Source: NORP240 sp038134485 (GTDB lineage: Bacteria > Pseudomonadota > Gammaproteobacteria > Pseudomonadales > Pseudohongiellaceae). From it: a stretch of 64,000 bases of DNA. The stretch is taken from assembly GCA_038134485.1 (NCBI GenBank), contig JAYPVG010000005.1, positions 62,001 through 126,000 on the forward strand. Reading direction: 5' to 3'. Every line of letters starts with the position of its first letter. The stretch's first letter is position 1. Shown here piece after piece: positions 54,978 through 64,000 of the stretch. Under the pieces are notes generated by a model. The model was not told where the DNA came from. It saw only the letters and a list, made by a program, of their open reading frames with translations, and searched no databases. Both the position numbers and the translations under genes were made by a program.

Positions 54978-56162
54978 CTAGTTGTCCAGGCCCCGGGTTT
55001 CGAGAATCTGTACCGCCGGCAATACCATGCCCTGCACGTATTCGAGAAACGCCCCACCTCCGGTAGATATGTAGGAAATGCTGTCGGTCACCTCGAACTT
55101 GTCGATGGCGGCGATGGTTTCGCCGCCGCCGGCGATGGAAAAGCCCTGGTTAGCCGCTACCGCTTCGGCTACTGCCCGTGTGCCGCCGGCAAACTGCGCG
55201 AATTCGAATACTCCGATCGGCCCGTTCCAGATTACTGTCTTTACATCGCCGATGATAGCGGCAAGAAGCGCTGCAGTCTCCGGTCCCACATCCAGAATCA
55301 TATCGTCTTCGCCCACATCGGAAACCTTTTTAACCGTTGCGACGGCGGACTCGGAGAACTCATTGGCAACAACAACATCCACTGGGATTGGTATATCGGT
55401 TTTCGCCATCAATGCCCGGGCCTGCTCGATCAGCTCAGGCTCGCACAGGGACTTGCCGACCTGATATCCAGCGGCGGCAAGAAACGTATTGGCGATGCCG
55501 CCGCCGACAATCAGCTGATCGACGATATCCCCAAGGCGTTCCAGAACCCCGAGCTTGGTAGACACCTTGGCACCGCCAACGATAGCAAGCACGGGGCGTT
55601 GCGGATTCTTCAGCGACCGATCCAGGGCATCCAGCTCCTTTGCTAACAGGGGTCCTGCACAGGCCTGTTGGGCGAATTTCGCCACGCCGTGGGTGCTGGC
55701 CTGGGCGCGGTGGGCCGTGCCGAAGGCGTCCATCACGAAGATATCGCACAATGCCGCGTAGCCCCTCGCGAGGTTCTCATCATCGGCTTTTTCTCCGCTG
55801 TTAATGCGGACATTCTCCAACAGGGTTACAGCGCCGGCACCGGGCAATGCGGCATCGGGATTTTGCAGGTAGTTTTCGCACAGCTTGACCTGGCACTCCA
55901 GCAATTGCGCCAGGCGACCGGCAATCGGCAACATGGAGGAGTCCGACTGATCGGTCAGGGGAACGCCCTCTTCCGGCCGGCCCAGGTGTGACATAACAAT
56001 CGGTCTTGCGCCACGCTCAAGCGCGAGGCGAATGGTCGGCAGTGCTGCCCTGATGCGGGTGTCGTTGGCCACCGAACCGTCCTTGATCGGCACGTTGAGA
56101 TCTTCCCGTATCAGAACCCGCTTGCCGGCCAGGTCCAGGTCTTCCATCCGTAAAATCGTCAT
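54978..56162 (-). CDS. pgk: phosphoglycerate kinase
   Basis: 394 residues. Starts DLAGKRVLIREDLNVPIKDG; substrate and nucleotide motifs GRPEEG, GGAKVSTKLGVLERL and GGGETIAAIDKF are present. It transfers phosphate between 1,3-bisphosphoglycerate and ADP. The ATG is preceded by the purine-rich tract described separately, which supplies a ribosome-binding-like AAAGGGAAAGAG. Confidence 0.97.
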   Translation of the reverse strand: MTILRMEDLDLAGKRVLIREDLNVPIKDGSVANDTRIRAALPTIRLALERGARPIVMSHLGRPEEGVPLTDQSDSSMLPIAGRLAQLLECQVKLCENYLQNPDAALPGAGAVTLLENVRINSGEKADDENLARGYAALCDIFVMDAFGTAHRAQASTHGVAKFAQQACAGPLLAKELDALDRSLKNPQRPVLAIVGGAKVSTKLGVLERLGDIVDQLIVGGGIANTFLAAAGYQVGKSLCEPELIEQARALMAKTDIPIPVDVVVANEFSESAVATVKKVSDVGEDDMILDVGPETAALLAAIIGDVKTVIWNGPIGVFEFAQFAGGTRAVAEAVAANQGFSIAGGGETIAAIDKFEVTDSISYISTGGGAFLEYVQGMVLPAVQILETRGLDN

Positions 56163-56170
56163 TGTCTGGT

Positions 56171-56240
56171 ACTCTTTCCCTTTGCCTTTCCCTTTCCCTT
56201 TCCGTTACTCTTACTCTTAGCCTTACCCTTTCCCTGACTC
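56171..56240. repeat. CCCTTT-type pyrimidine/purine repeat between epd and pgk
   Basis: On the + strand the segment contains repeated TTTCCC and ACTCTT units (CTTTCCCTTTGCC, then CTTTCCCTTTCC and TTACTCTTACTCTTAG) and extends into the last codons of epd. On the coding strand it is almost pure A and G, so it could fold into triplex structures or vary by slippage; it also includes the pgk ribosome-binding region. Confidence 0.75.
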
Positions 56241-57245
56241 TGCAAGAAATTGTGCCACATCCAGCATGCGGTTCGCATAGGCCCACTCGTTATCGAACCA
56301 GATAAGCAATTTCACCAGTGACGCGCCGCTGACCCGGGTAAAACTGAGGTCGACGATCGCGGACCGGGGATCGTGGTTGAAATCACAGGACGCCAGCGGC
56401 TGGTCGGTATAGCCGAGGATGTTGAGGGGCAGGGCAGTGCTTTCTGCGCGGATCAACTCGTTAACCAGGTCGACGCTGGTTGGCGTGTCTGTCACCACGG
56501 TCAGGTCGATCGCCGAAACATTTACCGTCGGCACTCGTACCGCGTAGGCCTCGAAGCGATCCTCAAGCTCTGGCAGGATGCGCCCTATACCGCGAGTAAT
56601 TTCCGTCTCAACAGGAATTATGGATTGCATGGCGCTTCGAGTTTTGCGCAAATCGTTGTGATGGTAAGCATCGATCACCGGCTGGTCGTTCATCGCCGAA
56701 TGGATAGTGGTCACCACTCCCTGACGGATGCCCAGTTCCCGGTCCAGGGTTTGGATCACCGGTATGAGTGCATTGGTAGTGCAGGAGGCGTTGGAGATGA
56801 CGGTTTCTGTGCCGCTCAGCTGCCTGTGATTGATACCGTACACGACCGTCGCATCAACGTCCCGCTCGGCGGGTTGGGAAAACAGCACTTTACCTGCGCC
56901 GGCCTGCAGGTGGCCGCTGGCTCGTTGCCGGTCGGTATAGGTACCACTGCATTCCATGACCAGATCAATACCGAGCTCCGCCCAGGGCAGGCTGGTAAAA
57001 TCGGTCTGACTAAAAACCTGCAGCGGATCACCATCGATATCCAGCAATCCGTCCCGCCGGGTGACCTCTCCAAGAAAGCGTCCATGAGTGCTGTCGTAGC
57101 GCAACAGGTGCGCCAGAGTAGCGATATCTGCCACATCGTTGACAGCCACAATACGCAGCTCCGGATAATCGGTTGACTCGTACAGGGCACGCAATACACA
57201 GCGACCGATGCGGCCAAGACCATTGATTGCGATTCGATAGGGCAT
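56223..57245 (-). CDS. epd: D-erythrose-4-phosphate dehydrogenase (Epd/GapB)
   Basis: 340 residues of the GAPDH family. NAD-binding INGLGRIGRCVLRAL at the start, catalytic Cys in NASCTTNALIPV, and WFDNEWAYANRM at the end. It oxidises erythrose-4-phosphate to 4-phosphoerythronate on the way to pyridoxal phosphate. Epd and GAPDH are hard to tell apart by eye; the tkt-epd-pgk-fba neighbourhood, as in Pseudomonas and E. coli, favours Epd. The last codons lie in the purine-rich tract. Confidence 0.85.
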   Translation of the reverse strand: MPYRIAINGLGRIGRCVLRALYESTDYPELRIVAVNDVADIATLAHLLRYDSTHGRFLGEVTRRDGLLDIDGDPLQVFSQTDFTSLPWAELGIDLVMECSGTYTDRQRASGHLQAGAGKVLFSQPAERDVDATVVYGINHRQLSGTETVISNASCTTNALIPVIQTLDRELGIRQGVVTTIHSAMNDQPVIDAYHHNDLRKTRSAMQSIIPVETEITRGIGRILPELEDRFEAYAVRVPTVNVSAIDLTVVTDTPTSVDLVNELIRAESTALPLNILGYTDQPLASCDFNHDPRSAIVDLSFTRVSGASLVKLLIWFDNEWAYANRMLDVAQFLAESGKG

Positions 57246-57297
57246 AGGCTTTCCCGGACTTCCGACCAGGGCTAGACGTCCTTTACGTGGTTGAAAC

Positions 57298-59301
57298 TTA
57301 GTTAAGCAGGGTCCTGGCCACCGACGCTACATTGCCCGCGGTGAAGCCGAAGCTCTCCATCAACTGCGGTCCAGGAGCTGACTCTCCGAAGGTGGTCATA
57401 CCGACCACTGCGCCATCCAGCCCCACCAGCTTGCGCCAGAAGTCCTGGGTACCCGCCTCGACAGCGACACGTCGACGAACCGACGACGGCAATACACTCT
57501 CCCGATAGGCCTCATCCTGACTTTCGAATACGTCGACGGCCGGCATGGCAACCAGTCTTGCGTTGACGCCTTCCTGCTGCAGATCTTCCACGGCCTGGCG
57601 GCTGATTTCCACTTCCGAGCCTGTGGCTATGACTATCAGTTCCGGCTCGCCATCGCAGTCTTTGAGTACGTAACCGCCGCGGGCAATGTTTGCCAGCTGC
57701 TCGGCTGTTCGCTGCTGGTGGGGCAGACCCTGACGGGAGAGCACCAGCGAGCTGGGCCCTGTATCTCGCAGGACTGCCGCCTTCCAGGCAACCGCTGTCT
57801 CAGTGACATCGCAGGGGCGCCAGACAGACATGTTGGGGGTATATCGAAGACTGGCCAGCTGCTCTACCGGCTGGTGGGTAGGACCATCCTCTCCCTGACC
57901 GATCGAATCGTGGGTGTAAACCAGCACGGTGTGCTGCCCCATGAGGCAGCCCATGCGCACCGCATTGCGGGCGTACTCCATAAAGATCAAAAAGGTGGCG
58001 CAGTAAGGCAGAAATCCGCCATGCAGGGCGAGTCCGTTACAGATCGCGGTCATGCCGAATTCTCGAACGCCGAAATAGACGTAGTTGCCGTCCGCCTGTT
58101 CGGTGACAGGGGTGCTTCCGTCCCACTGGGCGCCGTTGGAACCGGCCAGATCAGCAGAACCGCCTATGAGTTCCGGCAGCCAGCTACCGAGTTTATCCAG
58201 GCATTGCTTTGAGGCTACCCGGGTAGCAAGTTTTTCGCCGGCACTCTGACACTCCGCGATAAAGCCGTTGATGCGTTCCTCAAAGTCGCGGGGCACTTCG
58301 CCTTTAATCCGTCGGACCAGCTCCAGCGCCAGGTCCGGGCGCTCTTCCTCAAAATGCACGAGTTTTTCTTTCCACGCTGTTTCCGCCTGCAGGCCGCGCT
58401 CCCGGGCATCCCAGCTCGCGCGGACGGCATCAGGAATATCGAACGGCTCATGCGCCCAACCAAGCTCTTGCCGGACTGCGGCAACCTCTTCAGCTCCCAG
58501 GGGCGAGCCATGGGTGGAAGCGGTACCCTGTTTATTGGGCGAGCCAAAACCGATCACTGTTTTACAGCGAATAATCGTTGGCCGTTCATGATCAGCCTGA
58601 GCCTGACGTATTGCATCGCTGATCTGCTGCGGGTCGTGTCCGTTTATGGCCAGAACCTGCCATCCATAAGCCTCGAATCGCTTGCTGGTGTCGTCGGTAA
58701 ACCACTGCTGGATCTCGCCATCTATTGAGATTCCATTGTCGTCGTAAAAGACAATCAGCTTGTGCAGCTTGTGGGTGCCCGCAAGTGAACAGACTTCGTG
58801 GGAAATGCCCTCCATCAGGCAGCCGTCGCCTGCGAAAACGTATGTGTAGTGATCGATGATGGCGTGGCCGTCCCGATTAAACTGCGCCGCCAGAGTTTTT
58901 TCCGCCAGCGCCATGCCCACGGCATTGGCCAGCCCCTGCCCCAGCGGGCCGGTAGTGGTTTCGACTCCCGGAGTCATGCCGTATTCGGGGTGGCCTGGCG
59001 TGCGCGAATGCAGCTGCCGAAAGTTTCGAATCTCCTCCAGCGGCAGATCGTAACCAGTAAGATGCAGCAGGGAGTAAATCAGCATAGACCCGTGTCCGTT
59101 TGAAAGAACGAAACGGTCTCTGTTAAACCATTGAGGGTTTGCCGGGTTGTGAACCAGGAATTCGTTCCATAGCACCTCGGCGATGTCTGCCATGCCCATG
59201 GGCATGCCCGGATGCCCGGAATTGGCCTGTTGCACGGCATCCATGCTCAGTACTCTGATAGCGTCGGCCCGCTGTTTTCGCGTCACGTCTTGCGCTGACA
59301 T
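57298..59301 (-). CDS. tkt: transketolase
   Basis: 667 residues from the Met at 59301. Thiamine-diphosphate binding is shown by GDGCLMEGISHEV and the pyrimidine domain by THDSIGQGEDGPTHQP. The N-terminus IRVLSMDAVQQANSGHPGMPMGMAD is classic. It moves two-carbon units in the pentose phosphate pathway, yielding erythrose-4-phosphate used by Epd and DAHP synthase. It is the first gene of the leftward group tkt, epd, pgk, fba (52-base gap to epd) and is divergent from the SAM-cycle regulator. Confidence 0.97.
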   Translation of the reverse strand: MSAQDVTRKQRADAIRVLSMDAVQQANSGHPGMPMGMADIAEVLWNEFLVHNPANPQWFNRDRFVLSNGHGSMLIYSLLHLTGYDLPLEEIRNFRQLHSRTPGHPEYGMTPGVETTTGPLGQGLANAVGMALAEKTLAAQFNRDGHAIIDHYTYVFAGDGCLMEGISHEVCSLAGTHKLHKLIVFYDDNGISIDGEIQQWFTDDTSKRFEAYGWQVLAINGHDPQQISDAIRQAQADHERPTIIRCKTVIGFGSPNKQGTASTHGSPLGAEEVAAVRQELGWAHEPFDIPDAVRASWDARERGLQAETAWKEKLVHFEEERPDLALELVRRIKGEVPRDFEERINGFIAECQSAGEKLATRVASKQCLDKLGSWLPELIGGSADLAGSNGAQWDGSTPVTEQADGNYVYFGVREFGMTAICNGLALHGGFLPYCATFLIFMEYARNAVRMGCLMGQHTVLVYTHDSIGQGEDGPTHQPVEQLASLRYTPNMSVWRPCDVTETAVAWKAAVLRDTGPSSLVLSRQGLPHQQRTAEQLANIARGGYVLKDCDGEPELIVIATGSEVEISRQAVEDLQQEGVNARLVAMPAVDVFESQDEAYRESVLPSSVRRRVAVEAGTQDFWRKLVGLDGAVVGMTTFGESAPGPQLMESFGFTAGNVASVARTLLN

Positions 59302-59614
59302 TCTGTTGTGATTCCTCCGGAATACCCCTGCATTTGAAGGGCGATATTCTCCCGCACCTTGCGGCAAGATGCCACCGGAGTCGTGCCTATTTTTAGGCCT
59401 TTGGGACTAATGTCTGCTTATGTCTGCGCAGCGCTTGAGAGCGCATCGCGGCGCCGGAATCTGTGGCTCCGCAACTTGCACAATTCCGGTTTTTCACCGA
59501 CCCGATTGGATCCTTTCAGACGGCAACAAAATCTATATCAATATATTTTGATATAGATTTGCATTCCTGCCCCTCAGCTGCTACCTTACGCCCTTATTTT
59601 TCTGAGATGAACTG
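59302..59614. other. 313-base divergent regulatory region between tkt and the SAM-cycle regulator
   Basis: Contains the 32-base palindrome listed separately at 59529-59560, immediately upstream of the regulator. The tkt side has no clear -10/-35 pair. I see no gene or tRNA. Confidence 0.5.
59529..59560. promoter_or_regulatory. long palindrome, likely operator of the ArsR-methyltransferase regulator
   Basis: Arms AAATCTATATCAA (59529-59541) and TTGATATAGATTT (59548-59560) are a perfect 13-bp inverted repeat around a 6-base AT spacer. ArsR-family repressors bind such AT-rich inverted repeats, and it lies 55 bases before the regulator's start, so autoregulation is the simplest reading. Position relative to a -10/-35 is unclear. 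Confidence 0.65.
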
Positions 59615-60619
59615 TTGGCCGTTACTGCGCTGAAACCCGCCGACCTGCCGGATCTCGGCGACCGCCACGACTTTACCAGGCTCTGCAAGGCGCTGGCTGA
59701 CGAATTGCGGCTGGAAATCCTGCGCCTCTTGAAGACCGAGTCTTTCGGTGTCCTGGAAATCTGCCGAGTGCTGGGTATTCGTCAGTCCGCTCTCAGCCAT
59801 CATCTCAAGATTCTCGCCAACGCCGGCCTGGTTTCCACCCGCCGGGAGGGCAACTCCATTTTTTACCGGCGCCCATTGATTCTGGACAGTGATCCGTTTG
59901 CGGATTTCAAAAACGGTGCTTTCGCCAACATCGATAGGCTGCCGCTCTCAAGCCAGACTCTGGAGCAGGTTGAGGTTATCCACCAGGAACGTTCGCAGCA
60001 GTCACTGGATTTTTTCCGCCGTAATGCGGCCAAGTTTCGCGAACAGCAGGGGCTGATCACCGAGTACCAGCAGTATGCAAGCAGCCTGGAGGACCTGATC
60101 AGTGGTATCAGCTTTCCCCGGGTGCCAGTGGTGATGGAAGTGGGCCCCGGTGAGGGAGAATTGCTGCTGCAACTGGCACAGCACTTCGAGCGTGTGATCG
60201 CCCTGGACAATTCCTTGGAGATGCTCGATCAGGCCCGGAAGACTGTGAGGAATCAGGGGGTCGATAACGTCGAATTTATTCACGGCGATATCACCAGAGC
60301 CCCCAGAGGCGGGCTTAACTGCGACCTCATTATTCTCAACATGGTGTTGCACCATATCCCCGCTCCCATCGAAGTCTTCAGGGAAGCGTTCCGCCTGTTG
60401 AATCCGGACGGCGTGCTGCTGGTGGTAGAACTGATCAATCACGACCAGGACTGGGTGCGCGAATCCTGCGGCGATCTATGGCTGGGCTTCGAGTCCCGGG
60501 ATCTGGCGAACTGGGCGATAGAAGCGGGAATGGTCGAAGGTCAAAGCCTCTACCTCGGGCTGCGTAACGGATTTCAGATCCAGGTGCGGCTATTCGTCAG
60601 GGAATCGCAGGAAAAGTAA
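59615..60619 (+). CDS. ArsR-family regulator fused to a SAM-dependent methyltransferase domain (SahR-like)
   Basis: 334 residues, starting at a TTG at 59615 (no in-frame ATG or GTG fits). Residues about 18-95 are an ArsR winged helix (LADELRLEILRLLK, then IRQSALSHHLKILANAGLV and a REGNSIFYRR wing). From about 155 a class I methyltransferase fold follows: VMEVGPGEGELLLQL, VIALDNSLEMLDQAR, FIHGDIT and NMVLHHI. The same two-domain protein sits between tkt and metK in Pseudomonas. Such regulators have been linked to control of SAM/SAH recycling, probably sensing SAM or SAH. It may repress its own gene and metK-sahH-metF. Confidence 0.85.
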   Translation: MAVTALKPADLPDLGDRHDFTRLCKALADELRLEILRLLKTESFGVLEICRVLGIRQSALSHHLKILANAGLVSTRREGNSIFYRRPLILDSDPFADFKNGAFANIDRLPLSSQTLEQVEVIHQERSQQSLDFFRRNAAKFREQQGLITEYQQYASSLEDLISGISFPRVPVVMEVGPGEGELLLQLAQHFERVIALDNSLEMLDQARKTVRNQGVDNVEFIHGDITRAPRGGLNCDLIILNMVLHHIPAPIEVFREAFRLLNPDGVLLVVELINHDQDWVRESCGDLWLGFESRDLANWAIEAGMVEGQSLYLGLRNGFQIQVRLFVRESQEK

Positions 60620-60670
60620 ATCACTCCAAATCTCGATAAAAATTTGAAAGACCAGACAGGGAACAAACTC

Positions 60671-61831
<1,161 letters not shown>

Positions 61832-61889
61832 CGAACATTGAGAGCCGGCTTTCAGGCAAGGCTCGGACCACTACGGAGACCATGACTTA

Positions 61890-63299
61890 ATGAATAGTTT
61901 ATCGACACCAACAGCAGAGGCAGTTACCGAGGACTATCGGGTAGCGGACATCAGTCTGGCGGATTTCGGCCGCCGTGAAATCACCCTCGCGGAAGCGGAG
62001 ATGCCCGCCCTGATGTCGTTGCGGCGCAAGTATGCCGCCGACAGGCCGCTGGCCGGCGCGCGGATTCTCGGCTGCATTCACATGACCGTGCAGACTGCCG
62101 TGCTGATCGAAACGCTGGTGGAACTGGGCGCCGAGGTGCGCTGGTCGTCCTGTAACATTTTTTCTACCCAGGATCACGCTGCCGCCTGCATTGCCGCGGC
62201 CGGGATAGCCGTCTACGCCTGGAAGGGTCAAACCGTGGAAGAGGGAGACTGGTGTATTGAACAGACCATCCTGAAGAACGGCGAAGTCTGGAATGCCAAT
62301 ATGATCCTCGATGATGGCGGCGACCTGACCGCCATGGTGCACGAGAAGTACCCTGAAATGCTGGAGGCTATCCACGGGATCACCGAGGAAACCACTACCG
62401 GTGTGCACCGGCTGCTGGAGATGCTGGAACAGGGCACCCTCAAGGTGCCGGCCATCAACGTCAACGATTCGGTCACCAAGTCCAAGAACGATAACAAGTA
62501 CGGCTGCCGCCACAGTCTCAATGACGGCATCAAGCGCGGCACCGATATGCTGCTGGCGGGACGCCATGCGCTGGTTATCGGCTACGGCGATGTAGGCAAA
62601 GGATCGGCCCAGAGCCTGCGTCAGGAAGGTATGATCGTCAAGATTTCGGAGATTGATCCCATCTGCGCGATGCAGGCCTGTATGGATGGCTTCGAAGTAG
62701 TTTCACCCTACATCGACGGCATCAACAGCGGCACGCTGGAAGGCATCAACAAAACCCTGCTGCAGAACATGGATCTGGTTGTCACCGCCACCGGTAACAT
62801 CAATGTCTGCGACAAGTACATGCTGCAGTCCGCCAAGCCGGGCTCTGTCATTTGCAATATCGGGCACTTCGATAACGAAATCGATACCCGGTACATGCGT
62901 GACAACTGGCAGTGGGAAGAGGTAAAGCCCCAGGTGCACAAAATCTATCGATCCGATCCGGCCACCGACAGAGACGATTATCTTATCCTGTTGTCGGAAG
63001 GGCGGCTGATCAATCTCGGCAATGCAACCGGCCACCCCTCGCGCATTATGGATGGATCGTTCGCGAATCAGGTGCTGGCACAGATCTATTTGTATGAGAA
63101 AGCCTTCGCCAGTCAGTCCGCTGAATACAAGCAGCAAAACCTGAGCGTAGAAGTCTTGCCCAAACAGCTGGACGAGGAAGTGGCAACCCTTATGGTGGGA
63201 GGATTCGGCGGCGTGGTAACCAGGCTCACAGGACCCCAGGCGGAGTACATCAATGTGCCCGTCAACGGACCGTTCAAAACCGACAGCTACAAGTACTGA
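61890..63299 (+). CDS. sahH: S-adenosylhomocysteine hydrolase
   Basis: 469 residues, the longer bacterial form. Substrate and NAD motifs: NVNDSVTKSKNDNKYGCRHS (the catalytic lysine and the cysteine region), GYGDVGKGSAQSLR and the C-terminal PFKTDSYKY that completes the NAD site of the partner subunit. It splits S-adenosylhomocysteine to adenosine and homocysteine, so it removes the inhibitor formed by methyltransferases. Also called ahcY. Next comes metF, 23 bases on. Confidence 0.97.
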   Translation: MNSLSTPTAEAVTEDYRVADISLADFGRREITLAEAEMPALMSLRRKYAADRPLAGARILGCIHMTVQTAVLIETLVELGAEVRWSSCNIFSTQDHAAACIAAAGIAVYAWKGQTVEEGDWCIEQTILKNGEVWNANMILDDGGDLTAMVHEKYPEMLEAIHGITEETTTGVHRLLEMLEQGTLKVPAINVNDSVTKSKNDNKYGCRHSLNDGIKRGTDMLLAGRHALVIGYGDVGKGSAQSLRQEGMIVKISEIDPICAMQACMDGFEVVSPYIDGINSGTLEGINKTLLQNMDLVVTATGNINVCDKYMLQSAKPGSVICNIGHFDNEIDTRYMRDNWQWEEVKPQVHKIYRSDPATDRDDYLILLSEGRLINLGNATGHPSRIMDGSFANQVLAQIYLYEKAFASQSAEYKQQNLSVEVLPKQLDEEVATLMVGGFGGVVTRLTGPQAEYINVPVNGPFKTDSYKY

Positions 63300-63322
63300 T
63301 CGGCCAGCGAAGATCGCGCAGC

Positions 63323-64000
63323 ATGAACTCAACCGAAAACAACGGTAACCGAGCCGGATTCAGCATAGAGTTTTTCCCGCCCCGTACCGAGCAGGGGCAG
63401 GAGAAACTGCTGGCCGTGCACGAAAGACTGGCCGCCCTGGGACCGGAATTTTTCTCGGTTACCTACGGGGCAGGAGGCTCTACCCGCGAAGGTACGCGGT
63501 CCACGGTGATGGCACTGCTGGAACGCGGTTCTGTGGTTGCGCCGCATCTTTCCTTCGGCGGCTCATCGGACCAGGAAATCCTGGCGCTGTTGCAGGGCTA
63601 TCGGGAAGCAGGGGTAACAAGACTGGTGCTGCTGCGCGGAGACATCCCCTCCGGACTGGGTGCCGCCAGCCAGCACCGCTATGCCAGTGAACTGGTGGAG
63701 TTTGTGCGACGGGAAACCGGGGACTATTTCCATATCGACGTGGGGTGTTATCCGGAGGTCCACCCCGACGCTCCGGATTACCAGAGCGACATCAAATTTT
63801 TTCGGACCAAGGTTGAGGCGGGCGCCAGCTCAGCTATCACCCAGTACTTTTTCAATCCCGACGCGTATTTCTATTTCCTTGAACAGTGTCGCGCGGCGGG
63901 CATTGAAATCCCCATCGTGCCCGGCATCATGCCAATTACCAATTATGCCAACCTGGCGAGGTTCAGCAGTAATTGCGGGGCAGAAATCCCGCGTTGGATC
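63323..64000 (+). CDS. metF: 5,10-methylenetetrahydrofolate reductase (N-terminal 226 residues; partial)
   Basis: The frame opens with ATG at 63323 and runs to the right edge without a stop (226 codons), so the C-terminal part lies outside. It begins with SIEFFPPRT, whose glutamate is the catalytic acid of MetF, and continues with FFSVTYGAGGSTR, VLLRGDIPSG and FFNPDAYF. It reduces methylene-THF to methyl-THF, the methyl donor that rebuilds methionine from the homocysteine released by SahH. Confidence 0.93.
   Translation, partial: MNSTENNGNRAGFSIEFFPPRTEQGQEKLLAVHERLAALGPEFFSVTYGAGGSTREGTRSTVMALLERGSVVAPHLSFGGSSDQEILALLQGYREAGVTRLVLLRGDIPSGLGAASQHRYASELVEFVRRETGDYFHIDVGCYPEVHPDAPDYQSDIKFFRTKVEAGASSAITQYFFNPDAYFYFLEQCRAAGIEIPIVPGIMPITNYANLARFSSNCGAEIPRWI

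Noticed and set aside
56017..56286. Arginine- and glutamate-rich 89-codon frame across the pgk-epd junction
   Set aside because: It is the translation of the purine repeat tract in the wrong frame, not a protein.
56373..57176. 267-codon frame on the + strand inside epd
   Set aside because: Antisense shadow of epd with no family pattern.
61832..61889. Possible SAH riboswitch between metK and sahH
   Set aside because: An AGGCTCGG segment occurs, but the gap is too short for the whole aptamer and its pairing arms are absent.

Overview
The window is a piece of chromosome from a free-living, probably marine, gammaproteobacterium. Nearly every gene is a recognisable housekeeping or metabolic gene, and several blocks follow the gene order of Pseudomonas and its relatives: parC/parE/yqiA/cpdA/DUF1249/nudF, thiC next to tolC, orn/rsgA/rhdA/psd, serA beside a D-2-hydroxyglutarate dehydrogenase, and metK / ArsR-methyltransferase / tkt / epd / pgk / fba. 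The tripartite tricarboxylate transporter, OvoA, monomeric isocitrate dehydrogenase and 'proteobacterial dedicated sortase' signalling genes point to an environmental, aerobic organism. The genus cannot be named from the sequence. No tRNA, rRNA, insertion sequence, prophage or CRISPR array was seen.

Layout. 1-1.05 kb: the end of a secreted-type protein and a small exported hypothetical protein. 1.05-10.7 kb: nine leftward genes with tiny gaps, combining a TcuAB-type tricarballylate dehydrogenase, a complete TctABC transporter, a TauE-like permease, a ModA-like lipoprotein, a cupin and a PrpE-type acyl-CoA synthetase. This looks like one catabolic operon for an organic acid. 10.8-16 kb: isocitrate dehydrogenase and the EF-P module (epmA, efp, epmB). 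16.1-25.5 kb: a membrane protein with a degenerate cyclase-like domain, then (leftward) parC, parE, yqiA, cpdA, a DUF1249 gene, a fused arsenate-reductase/ADP-ribose-hydrolase gene and a parvulin gene. 25.7-30.9 kb: a DUF2889 gene and the PdsS/PdsR/PdsO signalling set of a sortase system whose sortase and target are absent here, then a GST.

30.9-45 kb: DAHP synthase, thiC, tolC, ovoA (ovothiol), methionine aminotransferase, queG, orn, rsgA, rhodanese, psd, rpiA and a cold-shock gene. 45.3-53.9 kb: a D-2-hydroxyglutarate dehydrogenase divergent from serA, an exported FAA-hydrolase-fold protein, an M20 peptidase, an exported esterase and an alpha/beta hydrolase. 53.9-59.3 kb: fba, pgk, epd and tkt (leftward central carbon metabolism). 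59.6-64 kb: the methionine/SAM cycle - an ArsR-methyltransferase regulator behind a long palindrome, metK, sahH and the beginning of metF.

Most noteworthy: the ArsC-NudF fusion with all three redox cysteines preserved; the expanded tricarboxylate operon; the sortase-less Pds signalling locus; and the palindrome in front of the SAM-cycle regulator. All functional statements rest on recognising protein families and motifs by eye; no database search was run.
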